NCBI GenBank assembly: GCA_903925425.1
Contig: CAIYFD010000132.1
Span: 1-32,460, forward strand
Length of the DNA stretch: 32,460 nt
Direction of reading: 5' to 3'
DNA from: an uncultured Opitutia bacterium
Lineage (GTDB): Bacteria > Verrucomicrobiota > Verrucomicrobiia > Opitutales > Opitutaceae
Below, one piece after another: positions 8,882 through 16,933 of this stretch. Within the stretch, counting starts at the first letter, position 1. Every line of letters begins with the position of its first letter. The notes under the pieces were generated by a model. It worked only from the letters and a program-made list of their open reading frames with translations, had not been told where the DNA came from and did no database searches. The position numbers and the translations under genes are program-made.

Positions 8882-9931
8882 ATGAGTTCACTCGACGGAC
8901 GCATCCTCGTCACCGGCGGCGCCGGCTTCATCGGCAGTGCCCTCGTCTGGGCGCTCAACCGCCGCGGACACGAGGACATCGTCGTCGCGGATTTCCTCGC
9001 GCCGGGAAAACTCTGGCAGGAGACGGTTCCGGTCAGCAGCTCCAGCGAGGAAAAACGGAAAAATCTCCGGGCCCTCCGTTACCGCGACTTCGTGGAAGCC
9101 GACGAGCTCCGCACGCGGTTGCTGCGCGATCCGGGATCCTTCGGAACGTTTTCGACCGTGCTCCACCTCGGCGCCTGTTCGTCCACCACCGAGAAGAACG
9201 CCGCCTACCTGGCGGATGTGAACCTACAGTACACCGCCCAGCTCGCCACCTGGGCCCTCGGCCAAGGCGCCCGGTTCATCTACGCCTCGTCGGCCGCCAC
9301 GTATGGCGACGGTTCCGCGGGCATGGACGACCGGGACGACAACCTCGCCCGACTGCATCCACTCAACCTCTACGGCCGTTCCAAGAACGATTTCGACCTG
9401 CTCGCTCAGCGCGAAGGCTACCTGCACCGCATTGTCGGCCTGAAGTATTTCAATGTTTTCGGCCCGAACGAGGACCACAAGGGCGACATGCGCTCACTTG
9501 TGAACAAGGCCTTCCACCAGATCACGACCGCGGGACGGCTCCAGCTCTTCAAAAGCCACCGCCCCGACTTCCGCGACGGCGAACAGATGCGCGACTTCCT
9601 CTACGTGAAGGACGCCGTGGAGATGACCCTGCACTTCGCCGAAAAGGGCGCGAACGCCGGTGGCCTCTTCAACCTCGGTTCGGGCGAGGCGAACACCTGG
9701 CTGACCCTCGCGCGGGCGATCTTCGCCGCGCTGGGCCGTGAGCCGCAGATCGACTTCATCGATATGCCCGAGGTCCTCCGCGACAAATATCAGTACTACA
9801 CCAAGGCCGACATCGGGAAGCTGCGGGAGACGGGTTACGCGCAGGCGATGACTCCCCTCGCGACCTCCGTGAGCGACTACGTGGGGAACTACCTCGTTCC
9901 GGGCCGCAAGCTGGGCGAGGAATCTTGTTAA
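8882..9931 (+). CDS. hldD: ADP-L-glycero-D-manno-heptose 6-epimerase
   Basis: ILVTGGAGFIGSALVWALNRRG, SSAATYGDG, NLYGRSKNDFD, GLKYFNVFGPNEDHKGDMRSLV, QMRDFLYVKDAV. Confidence 0.92.
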   Translation: MSSLDGRILVTGGAGFIGSALVWALNRRGHEDIVVADFLAPGKLWQETVPVSSSSEEKRKNLRALRYRDFVEADELRTRLLRDPGSFGTFSTVLHLGACSSTTEKNAAYLADVNLQYTAQLATWALGQGARFIYASSAATYGDGSAGMDDRDDNLARLHPLNLYGRSKNDFDLLAQREGYLHRIVGLKYFNVFGPNEDHKGDMRSLVNKAFHQITTAGRLQLFKSHRPDFRDGEQMRDFLYVKDAVEMTLHFAEKGANAGGLFNLGSGEANTWLTLARAIFAALGREPQIDFIDMPEVLRDKYQYYTKADIGKLRETGYAQAMTPLATSVSDYVGNYLVPGRKLGEESC

Positions 9932-10006
9932 GGTAGGGCTGAGGCGGTGCCTCAGCCGCGATCCATCGATCAAGATCCGGCTGAGGCCCCGCCTCTCAGC
10001 CCTACC
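9932..10006. repeat. Nested inverted repeat between convergent genes (REP-like / bidirectional terminator candidate)
   Basis: GGTAGGGCTGAG (9932-9943) pairs perfectly with CTCAGCCCTACC (9995-10006); GCCTCAGCCG (9949-9958) with CGGCTGAGGC (9978-9987); left arm folds alone as GGCTGAGGC-ggt-GCCTCAGCC (9937-9957). Confidence 0.9.
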
Positions 10007-10013
10007 CCTGCCC

Positions 10014-10670
10014 TTACTTGAGCGCTTGCAGCTCCGCGGACGACCAAGCGCCACGCGTTCCGACCTTGGTCCGGATCTCCGTGACCTTTTCGGTGGAGAT
10101 TTCAGGTGCCGTGTTGCCGAAGGCTTGGCGGATATAGGTCGCAACTGCCGCGATATCGCTGTCGTTCCAGCCTGCTCCGCCAGGACCGATTGCCGGCATC
10201 GCCACGGCACCGGCGGCGGCACCAAATTCCTTGCCGTCGACGGTCACGGGGCCCGCGAGTCCGTTCAGGAGAATGCGAATGAGTTTTTCGTCCGTTGCCA
10301 CCACCCATTCGGACTTAGCCAGCGGAGGAAAGAGACCGGGAGTCCCCATTCCAGCCGGACCGTGGCAGGTCGTGCAAAGGAGCTCATACTTCTTCTTTCC
10401 GATCACCGCCGGATCCACCTTCGTGATCACGACCGCCGAGGCCGTGCCGCGCTCATCGTGGACCGTCGGAGCGAAATGACCGGCATAGAGGCCGATGTAG
10501 GTGCCGCCGAAGAAAATCAGGCTGCTGAGGGCGGCCAGCATCACGAGCGGCAGCAGCTTGTAGCTGCCGCCATCATCCACCGTTTCTTCCCCGGCATGAT
10601 CGTGGACCTGGATGATTTCCTGGTCGGTCAGCCGGCGGGGCTCGGAGGGATCGGAGTGATTCGCGCTCAT
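10014..10670 (-). CDS. Membrane-anchored monoheme cytochrome c, CcoP-like
   Basis: One TM, single CTTCH heme motif with GMGTPGLFPPL and AMPAIG; last gene after ccoN/ccoO-like genes. Confidence 0.85.
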   Translation of the reverse strand: MSANHSDPSEPRRLTDQEIIQVHDHAGEETVDDGGSYKLLPLVMLAALSSLIFFGGTYIGLYAGHFAPTVHDERGTASAVVITKVDPAVIGKKKYELLCTTCHGPAGMGTPGLFPPLAKSEWVVATDEKLIRILLNGLAGPVTVDGKEFGAAAGAVAMPAIGPGGAGWNDSDIAAVATYIRQAFGNTAPEISTEKVTEIRTKVGTRGAWSSAELQALK

Positions 10671-11302
10671 TTCTTGGGCTCCTCCGCGGACTTGGGCGCC
10701 TCGGCAGGCTTCACGGCGTTGTGAGCCGCCTCAGGGCCGTAGGCATGCGGGCTGTTCAAGGACAGGAGATAGGCGGCCAACTCCATCGCCCGGCGGGTGG
10801 GGACCACCTGGTGGCCTTCGGACTGCCCAACAGCGATCGCACCGGTCTGGGCCCCGAGGGGCGAATCGGAAAAGAGGAAAGCGAAAGCCGGCATGGTCGC
10901 CGTGCCCTTGTAGAGGAGCTGGTAAACCTCGGTCGCCGACTTCAGCCGGGCGCCGACATTCGCGAGATCAGGGCCCACCCGGACCAGGCCCAACTGGACG
11001 CGGTTCTGGTAAATATAGTCACGGGCCCAGCTCTGGCGGGTGCCCCATTTGCGATCGATGTCGTTGCCCATGTCGGCGCGACGGACCTGCTGGGTATGGC
11101 ACGACGCACAGCCAAGATCCTGATAAACCAATTGCCCGCGGGCCGCGATGCCCGGCATGGGCTCCGGAAAGGCCTTGGCCTCGGCCGGGTCGTAATAGGG
11201 AACCAAAGAGTCCAGCTGGCGGTGGGAAGCCAAGGCCAGCCCAACCCACGAGAACGTGAGCGCAGCGAGGAGACTGAGGAAGAAGATTGGTCCGTTTTTC
11301 AT
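10667..11302 (-). CDS. ccoO: Cytochrome c oxidase cbb3-type subunit II (CcoO-like)
   Basis: LVYQDLGCASCHTQQVRRADMGNDIDRKWGTRQSWARDYIYQ...LGLVRVGPDLANVGARL...MPAFAFLF; ATGA overlap with the upstream gene. Confidence 0.9.
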   Translation of the reverse strand: MKNGPIFFLSLLAALTFSWVGLALASHRQLDSLVPYYDPAEAKAFPEPMPGIAARGQLVYQDLGCASCHTQQVRRADMGNDIDRKWGTRQSWARDYIYQNRVQLGLVRVGPDLANVGARLKSATEVYQLLYKGTATMPAFAFLFSDSPLGAQTGAIAVGQSEGHQVVPTRRAMELAAYLLSLNSPHAYGPEAAHNAVKPAEAPKSAEEPKK

Positions 11303-12702
11303 GGGGCGGACGGCGCTGGTGTCTCACGCGAGCTGGACGCGGTGCTGAAGGACTCGAGCTGCAGCCGGACAAGGTGAAAGAAAGCGATGATGGCTGCTCC
11401 GAGCAGGATGGCCTCGCCCGCCGTCGCAATCAGCAGACCGGGCTTGGCTGCGGCCGCCACGGCCGCAAAATTATTGGCCGTCTCGGCTTGGGCATGCCCT
11501 TGAGACCAGCCGGCGAAGGCCAGGCCAAGAACCGTCACCAGCGTGCCGGACGCTGCGACCACAAAGTGGGTCCCGATGAGGCCGGGTGCTGGCCATTTGG
11601 CGCCGGAGATGCGCGGCCCCATCTCATACACGGCAGCGAAGATCAGGAAGCTGAACGCACCACCCAAGAGAAGCTTGCTCTGAGCGACACTGAAATACGT
11701 GAAATGCAGCAGTTGCGAAACCGCATGCGTCGAAGTGATCACATCGGCGAGGCCGTTGACCAGATAGGCGGTGAGACCGAAGGCCACGAACCGCAACGTC
11801 GCCGATCCGTTCCAGGCAAAAAGTCCGGCCGGCAGATTGATCGCGACGACGAGGTAGTGAAAAAGCAGCAGATACAGCGCAACCACGGCAACCGTGGACA
11901 CCCACACCGGAGCGGGTCCGCCGATCAGGTGGCGGCCGCCGGTCCAAGCGCCGAAAACGATCAGTGACCAGAACCCGAGCTTGGCGAACTCGTAGTGGGC
12001 GGCCGCGCGGCCGGTGAGCTTCGGCACAAGGTAATAAGCCGCGGCCACGGCGACCGGGAGCAGCCAAAGCGTGATGACGTTTTGGCCGAACCAGTTGGCC
12101 ACGATCGCGTGGGTGATGCCATGGACCGGAGCCGCGAGGAGCATGACCTGCGCCGCGGAAAACAGCCACGGGAAGAGGAAGATCGCCGCAACCGCGTACC
12201 ATTGGCTGGCGTAGGTCGAATCGGAACTACGTCCCGTCCAGGCCAGGACCGCAGGCGTGGTGATCGCGCCGGCGGCGACAAAAAGCAGCGGTTGGATGTA
12301 GCCCGGCATCTGCAGGAACGGGATCGAGGTCGCCTCACCGGCCGCAATGGAAACCACGCCGGCGGTGACGCCCAGATTCCAGAAAGCAGCTCCCGTGGTC
12401 AGCAGGCCCAGGCCGCGCAGCGGCGTGCCACCGAGAACGGAAAGCAGCCAGAGCGAGACGGCGAAGGCGGCGTTGCCGGCCCAACCGTAAATGAAGGCCG
12501 ACTCCTGCATGGCATCCACCCGGCCATGCGTGAAGGCCACGCACGAGGCCAGGAAGGTCGGGGTGTGAAGCTGGATGGTGCCGATCAGCGAAAGCACCGT
12601 GCTGACAATCAGCCAGCCGAAGGCTGAGACGAGCAGCAGCACAAGCGGAACGCGCGCGGTCTTGTCGGATTCGCTGACGATTGCTTGGGACGGGGAAGAC
12701 AT
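11299..12702 (-). CDS. CcoN-like (cbb3 subunit I fold) protein lacking most heme/Cu ligands
   Basis: 467 aa, polytopic; aligns by eye to CcoN (NWFGQNVITLWLLP...YYLVPKLTGR; FWSLIVFGAWTGGRHLIGGPAPVW; AVSQLLHFTYFSVAQSKLLLGG), with ligand His positions substituted. Confidence 0.88.
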   Translation of the reverse strand: MSSPSQAIVSESDKTARVPLVLLLVSAFGWLIVSTVLSLIGTIQLHTPTFLASCVAFTHGRVDAMQESAFIYGWAGNAAFAVSLWLLSVLGGTPLRGLGLLTTGAAFWNLGVTAGVVSIAAGEATSIPFLQMPGYIQPLLFVAAGAITTPAVLAWTGRSSDSTYASQWYAVAAIFLFPWLFSAAQVMLLAAPVHGITHAIVANWFGQNVITLWLLPVAVAAAYYLVPKLTGRAAAHYEFAKLGFWSLIVFGAWTGGRHLIGGPAPVWVSTVAVVALYLLLFHYLVVAINLPAGLFAWNGSATLRFVAFGLTAYLVNGLADVITSTHAVSQLLHFTYFSVAQSKLLLGGAFSFLIFAAVYEMGPRISGAKWPAPGLIGTHFVVAASGTLVTVLGLAFAGWSQGHAQAETANNFAAVAAAAKPGLLIATAGEAILLGAAIIAFFHLVRLQLESFSTASSSRETPAPSAP

Positions 12703-12719
12703 CGGAAAGGGCGGCGGGT

Positions 12720-13052
12720 TCAGCGCTTGGCGCGGGCGTTGAGGTCGCGGACCGTCAGTTCCATGGCGCGGTCAAGCGGAAGCTGGATGCTACCCTTCGC
12801 CTGATCGATCCAGACGTACTTCGCCGTCTGGGAAGCCTGATCTTTTTGCAGTTCCGTGCGGTAGGCCTTCCGGGACTCGGGCGTGGCCCGCCAAGCCTGA
12901 TCCGCCGGGAGCTGCTCGGGGGCGACATTGTAAGGCAGGGCGGCGGCGGACGGGTGATAGAATTCGCTGACCAAGCCGTAGAAAACTACAAAGCCGGCGA
13001 ACACGACGACGACCGTGACCCAGGAGACGGAACGTGGGTTGGAATCACTCAT
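12720..13052 (-). CDS. Small single-TM protein between actF and ccoN-like gene
   Basis: 110 aa, MSDSNPRSVSWVTVVVVFAGFVVFYGLVSEFYHPS... with KYVWIDQAKGSIQLPLDRAMELTVRDLNA; 8-nt overlap with actF end. Confidence 0.8.
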   Translation of the reverse strand: MSDSNPRSVSWVTVVVVFAGFVVFYGLVSEFYHPSAAALPYNVAPEQLPADQAWRATPESRKAYRTELQKDQASQTAKYVWIDQAKGSIQLPLDRAMELTVRDLNARAKR

Positions 13053-14319
13053 GGTGCGTGAGGCATTCGCCAATGCGGGGATCGCGGATCGGGATGATCT
13101 TGGTTCCCGGGAGGCTGCGCAGGTAGGCCCAGACGCAGACACCGCCGACGCCCACCACCGAGGTCAGGACCCAGATGAGGTTCGACGAAAGGAACGGCAG
13201 GGAATCGCCATGCTCATCCTTCAGGGCCGGCAGAATGTTGTAGCAGAGATCGACCAGGATCACGGCGAGGATCCAGTAGGCGATCCGGCGGATGATGTGA
13301 TGGGTGATCTTGAACCGGTAGGAAAGCAGCGCAAAGAAAGGGACAAAGAAATGCCCGAAGAGGATCACCAAGCCGACGTACCACCATTGGTTCGTGCTGC
13401 CGTCGTGATTCAACTCACGCAGATTGTACCAGAAGGTTTCCTCCGGGACGTTGGCGTTCCAGATCAGGAAGTACTGCGAGAAGGTCACGTAGGCCCAGAA
13501 GACCGTGAACGCCAGCATCAGCATGCCGATGCTGTGAAAGTGATTGTTATTGAGGACGCCCTTGAGGTCGCCGCGGCGGTGCAGCCAGACCATGATCAGC
13601 ACGCCGCAGCAGAGCGCGCCGCGCACGCAGTTGGCGAAGAACCACACGCCGTACATCGTGGAGAACCAGTGATACTCAAGGCTCTTGACCCAGTAGATCG
13701 CGGCAAAGGTCAGGGACAGCGCAGTCAGCGGAATGCCGAGCGCCGCGGTCACGCGGCTCATGTGCGTCCACTTGAGGTCTCCGTCCTGGTCCTGCGTGAA
13801 GGACGCCTTGCGCAAACGGGATCCGAGCCAGATCCAGATCAGGAAGAAAATGACCGTGGCACCCGTCAGCATGCCGAGGCTCAGAAAACCGGACTTCTTC
13901 TGGTAGAGGATGTCGGTGGCAACGGTGCCGCCGTGGACCTCGTGCTCCGGATTCATCCACGGCCAGATCAGGTCGTGGGTTCCCATCCAGGAACCGACCA
14001 GCAACGGCAGGAAGAGCAGGAAGAGCCAAGGGAAGGCAGCGAAGCAATGCTCATACTGGCGCCGCAGCAGCACCGACCACGAGGCATCGAAAATATGGTG
14101 GATCAGCACCAGCAGGAGCATCCCGATCGCGATCGCCGTGCAGTAGGTGATGCCGACCAGGTACGCCAGCGCCACGGCATGGTAGTCGTGGGAAATAAAG
14201 AAGCCGACCACCGTGAGCGCGAGGCCGGCGAGGCCGATCATGAGCGCGCGACCGGCCGCAGCGCCGGAAGTACCGGTGACGCTCGGATTAGCTGAGATCG
14301 TGGCGGAGGAGGTGCTCAT
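13045..14319 (-). CDS. actF: Alternative complex III, ActF-like polytopic membrane subunit
   Basis: Polytopic 424 aa, position after actE; motifs GITYCTAIAIGMLLLVLIHHIFDASWSVLLRRQYEH and HFHSIGMLMLAFTVFWAYVTFSQYFLIWNANVPEETFWY typical of the NrfD-like ActF family. Confidence 0.88.
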   Translation of the reverse strand: MSTSSATISANPSVTGTSGAAAGRALMIGLAGLALTVVGFFISHDYHAVALAYLVGITYCTAIAIGMLLLVLIHHIFDASWSVLLRRQYEHCFAAFPWLFLLFLPLLVGSWMGTHDLIWPWMNPEHEVHGGTVATDILYQKKSGFLSLGMLTGATVIFFLIWIWLGSRLRKASFTQDQDGDLKWTHMSRVTAALGIPLTALSLTFAAIYWVKSLEYHWFSTMYGVWFFANCVRGALCCGVLIMVWLHRRGDLKGVLNNNHFHSIGMLMLAFTVFWAYVTFSQYFLIWNANVPEETFWYNLRELNHDGSTNQWWYVGLVILFGHFFVPFFALLSYRFKITHHIIRRIAYWILAVILVDLCYNILPALKDEHGDSLPFLSSNLIWVLTSVVGVGGVCVWAYLRSLPGTKIIPIRDPRIGECLTHHE

Positions 14320-14960
14320 CGGATGCCGAGGGATTGGCGGAAAGCGGCGTCGGTGACGTCAGCGGCGGTGCCCTGCCGGGAACGCTGCAGCGCGCGTACG
14401 TAGGCGACGACGGCCCAACGGTCCTCCGGGTCGAGTTTGTCGGAGTACGGGAGCATCAATTTGCTCGGGGAGCCGTTCGTGATCGTGTCGAAGATCTGGC
14501 CGTCCGCCATCAGGCGAATGCGGTCATCATGGTAGCTCGTGGCCGCCACGCCGTACTTCTTAACCACCCCGTTGCCGTCACCCAGGGCGCCGTGGCAGGG
14601 GGCGCAGTAGATGGTGAAGCGCTCTTGTCCGCGCGTGAGCAGCTTGGCGTCAATGGTGATGCCGGCGGGAAAACTCGTGATGAAGGCCCCGGCGGCATCT
14701 TTGCCGCGGTACAACCCATCGTCGGCGCGGAGCGGAAGGCTCGCGGGCACGACATTGGCCGGCAGCGGACGATCGGACCGTCCGTCGGCGAAAAAGGTGC
14801 TGGAGGACTGAGGGCGGAACTTCGGCTGGTACTTCATCCCGGGAAACGCCCACTCGGGGAAGACATCCATCGGGGCGGACGTGAAGTTTTCTCCGCGGAA
14901 ACCGAGGAGAGAAACGGTCAGGACGACCACGAAGGCGGCGACAAGATAGACGTAGCGCAT
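14316..14960 (-). CDS. actE: Alternative complex III, ActE-like monoheme cytochrome c
   Basis: FTIYCAPCHGALGDGNGVVKKYG, MLPYSDKLDPEDRWAVVAYVRALQ; N-terminal hydrophobic segment. Confidence 0.88.
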   Translation of the reverse strand: MRYVYLVAAFVVVLTVSLLGFRGENFTSAPMDVFPEWAFPGMKYQPKFRPQSSSTFFADGRSDRPLPANVVPASLPLRADDGLYRGKDAAGAFITSFPAGITIDAKLLTRGQERFTIYCAPCHGALGDGNGVVKKYGVAATSYHDDRIRLMADGQIFDTITNGSPSKLMLPYSDKLDPEDRWAVVAYVRALQRSRQGTAADVTDAAFRQSLGIR

Positions 14961-14963
14961 GGG

Positions 14964-15497
14964 TCAGGCCTCCAGTTCCTTGATATCCAGACCGCCCGCC
15001 GCCTCAAGGAGGGCGCGGGTCTTGGCGGCGTCGAAGCGATCATCGCGGGCCTCGATCACGATGAAAAAGCGGTCGTCCATTCCGCGGCGGATCTGATCGT
15101 GCTTGAGCACCGGGTGGTAATGCATCGGCAGCCCGTTGAGGACGAACATCCCGCCGATCGTGGCGAAGGCCGTGAAGAGAATCGTCAACTCGTACGACAC
15201 CGGGAAAGCGAACATCGGGCTGAAGAGCGGCTTGCCGCCGACCACCAGCTTGTAGTCGTAGGCGCCCGTCCACCAGATCATGGTCATGCCGGTGATGAAT
15301 CCCGTGATCCCGCCGACCAGTGAGATCCGGGGAACGATCGAGCGCTTCACGCCCATGGCCTTGTCGAGGCCGTGCACGGGGAACGGCGTGATGCAGTCCC
15401 ACCGACGGAAACCGGCATCGCGCACTTTTTCCGCGGCGCGGTAAAGCCCGGGAGCGGTGTCGAAGGCGGCGATCAGGCCGTAGTTTTGGGCAGCCAT
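14964..15497 (-). CDS. actD: Alternative complex III, ActD-like (DUF3341) membrane protein
   Basis: MAAQNYGLIAAFDTAPGLYRAAEKVRDAGFRRWDCITPFPVHGLDKAMG..., start refined to avoid overlap with actC. Confidence 0.9.
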   Translation of the reverse strand: MAAQNYGLIAAFDTAPGLYRAAEKVRDAGFRRWDCITPFPVHGLDKAMGVKRSIVPRISLVGGITGFITGMTMIWWTGAYDYKLVVGGKPLFSPMFAFPVSYELTILFTAFATIGGMFVLNGLPMHYHPVLKHDQIRRGMDDRFFIVIEARDDRFDAAKTRALLEAAGGLDIKELEA

Positions 15498-15504
15498 GGT
15501 CGGA

Positions 15505-16932
15505 TCAGTGATGGTCGTGCCCGCCGTGGACATCGGCCTGGGGCGTGACCGCCTTCAACTCGGCCATCGGCATGATGGGGAGGAAGCGGATGAAGAGGAG
15601 GAACAGGACCGAGAAGACGCCGAAGGTCCCGAAGAACGTGAAGATCTCAACGATGCTCGGCGAGTAGTAGCCCCAGCTCGAGGGCAGGAAGTCGCGGGCC
15701 AGCGAGGTCACGATGATGACGAAGCGCTCGAACCACATGCCCACGTTGACGAAGATCGAGAGGATCCAGACGAGGGCCGTGTTCGAACGGACACGCTTCG
15801 ACCAGAAGAACTGCGGGGTGATCACATTGCAGGTGATCATGATCCAGTAGGCCCAGGCGTAGGGGCCGAACGCGCGGTTGATGAAGGTGAAGCCCTCGTA
15901 CGGATTCGCGCTATACCACGCGATGAAGAACTCCATCGCGTACGCGTAGCCGACCATCGTGCCGGTCGCCAGGGTGATCTTACACATGCAGTCGATGTGG
16001 TACTGCGTGATCAGGTCCTCGAGCTTGTAGACGGCGCGGAGCGGCAGCATCAGCGTCATCACCATGCCGAAGCCGGAGAAGATGGCGCCCGCGACGAAGT
16101 AGGGCGGGAAGATCGTGGTGTGCCAGCCCGGGATCAGTGAGACGGCGAAGTCGAACGACACGATGGTGTGCACCGAGAGCACCAGCGGGGTCGAGATGCC
16201 GGCCAGGATCAGGTAGGCCATCTCGTAGTTGCTCCAGTGGCGGTTCGAACCGCGCCAGCCCATGGCGAACAGACCGTAGAGGAAGGAGCGCAGCTTGTTG
16301 CCGGCCGCCTCAAAGCGGTCGCGCAGCGTGGCGAGGTCCGGCAGGAGGCCGACGTACCAAAAGAGGACGGAAACCGTACCGTAGGTCGAAACGGCGAACA
16401 CGTCCCATTCGAGCGGTGAACGGAAGTTCTGCCAGATCCAGTTCGAGTTCGGGATCGGGAACAGGTACCACGCGTACCAGACGCGACCGACGTGGAAGAC
16501 CGGGAAGATCGCGGCGCAAACGACGGCGAAAATCGTCATCGCCTCAGCGGCGCGGTTGATCGACGTGCGCCACTTTTGGCGCAGCAGGCAGAGAATGGCC
16601 GAGATCAGGGTGCCGGCGTGGCCGATGCCGATCCAGAAGACGAAGTTGACGATGTCCCACGCCCAGTTGACCGGGTTCGCGTGGCCCCAGACGCCGACGC
16701 CGGTCGAGATCAGGTACGTGATGCCGGCGACCGTGAAGGAGGCGACGCAGCAGGCGATGACGAAGCAGATCCACCACCAGGCGGGGGTCTTGCCCTCGAT
16801 GATGCCGCAGATCTTGTCGGTGATCCACGCGAAGCTGCGATTATTTTCAACGAGGATCGCCCGGGGGAAGACCGCCGGGTTGACCTCCTGCAGGATCGCG
16901 GGAGCGGGGACGCTGGATTCGACGTGGGCCAT
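15505..16932 (-). CDS. actC: Alternative complex III, ActC-like NrfD family quinol-interacting membrane subunit
   Basis: [77 protein letters not shown]. Confidence 0.92.
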   Translation of the reverse strand: MAHVESSVPAPAILQEVNPAVFPRAILVENNRSFAWITDKICGIIEGKTPAWWWICFVIACCVASFTVAGITYLISTGVGVWGHANPVNWAWDIVNFVFWIGIGHAGTLISAILCLLRQKWRTSINRAAEAMTIFAVVCAAIFPVFHVGRVWYAWYLFPIPNSNWIWQNFRSPLEWDVFAVSTYGTVSVLFWYVGLLPDLATLRDRFEAAGNKLRSFLYGLFAMGWRGSNRHWSNYEMAYLILAGISTPLVLSVHTIVSFDFAVSLIPGWHTTIFPPYFVAGAIFSGFGMVMTLMLPLRAVYKLEDLITQYHIDCMCKITLATGTMVGYAYAMEFFIAWYSANPYEGFTFINRAFGPYAWAYWIMITCNVITPQFFWSKRVRSNTALVWILSIFVNVGMWFERFVIIVTSLARDFLPSSWGYYSPSIVEIFTFFGTFGVFSVLFLLFIRFLPIMPMAELKAVTPQADVHGGHDHH

Positions 16933-16933
16933 G

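Noticed and set aside
10667-12702. Annotating this as an ordinary cbb3 oxygen reductase
   Set aside because: CcoN-like protein lacks Gln/Lys/Arg/Gly-substituted ligand positions needed for heme b, heme b3 and CuB, so oxidase activity is not supported from sequence.
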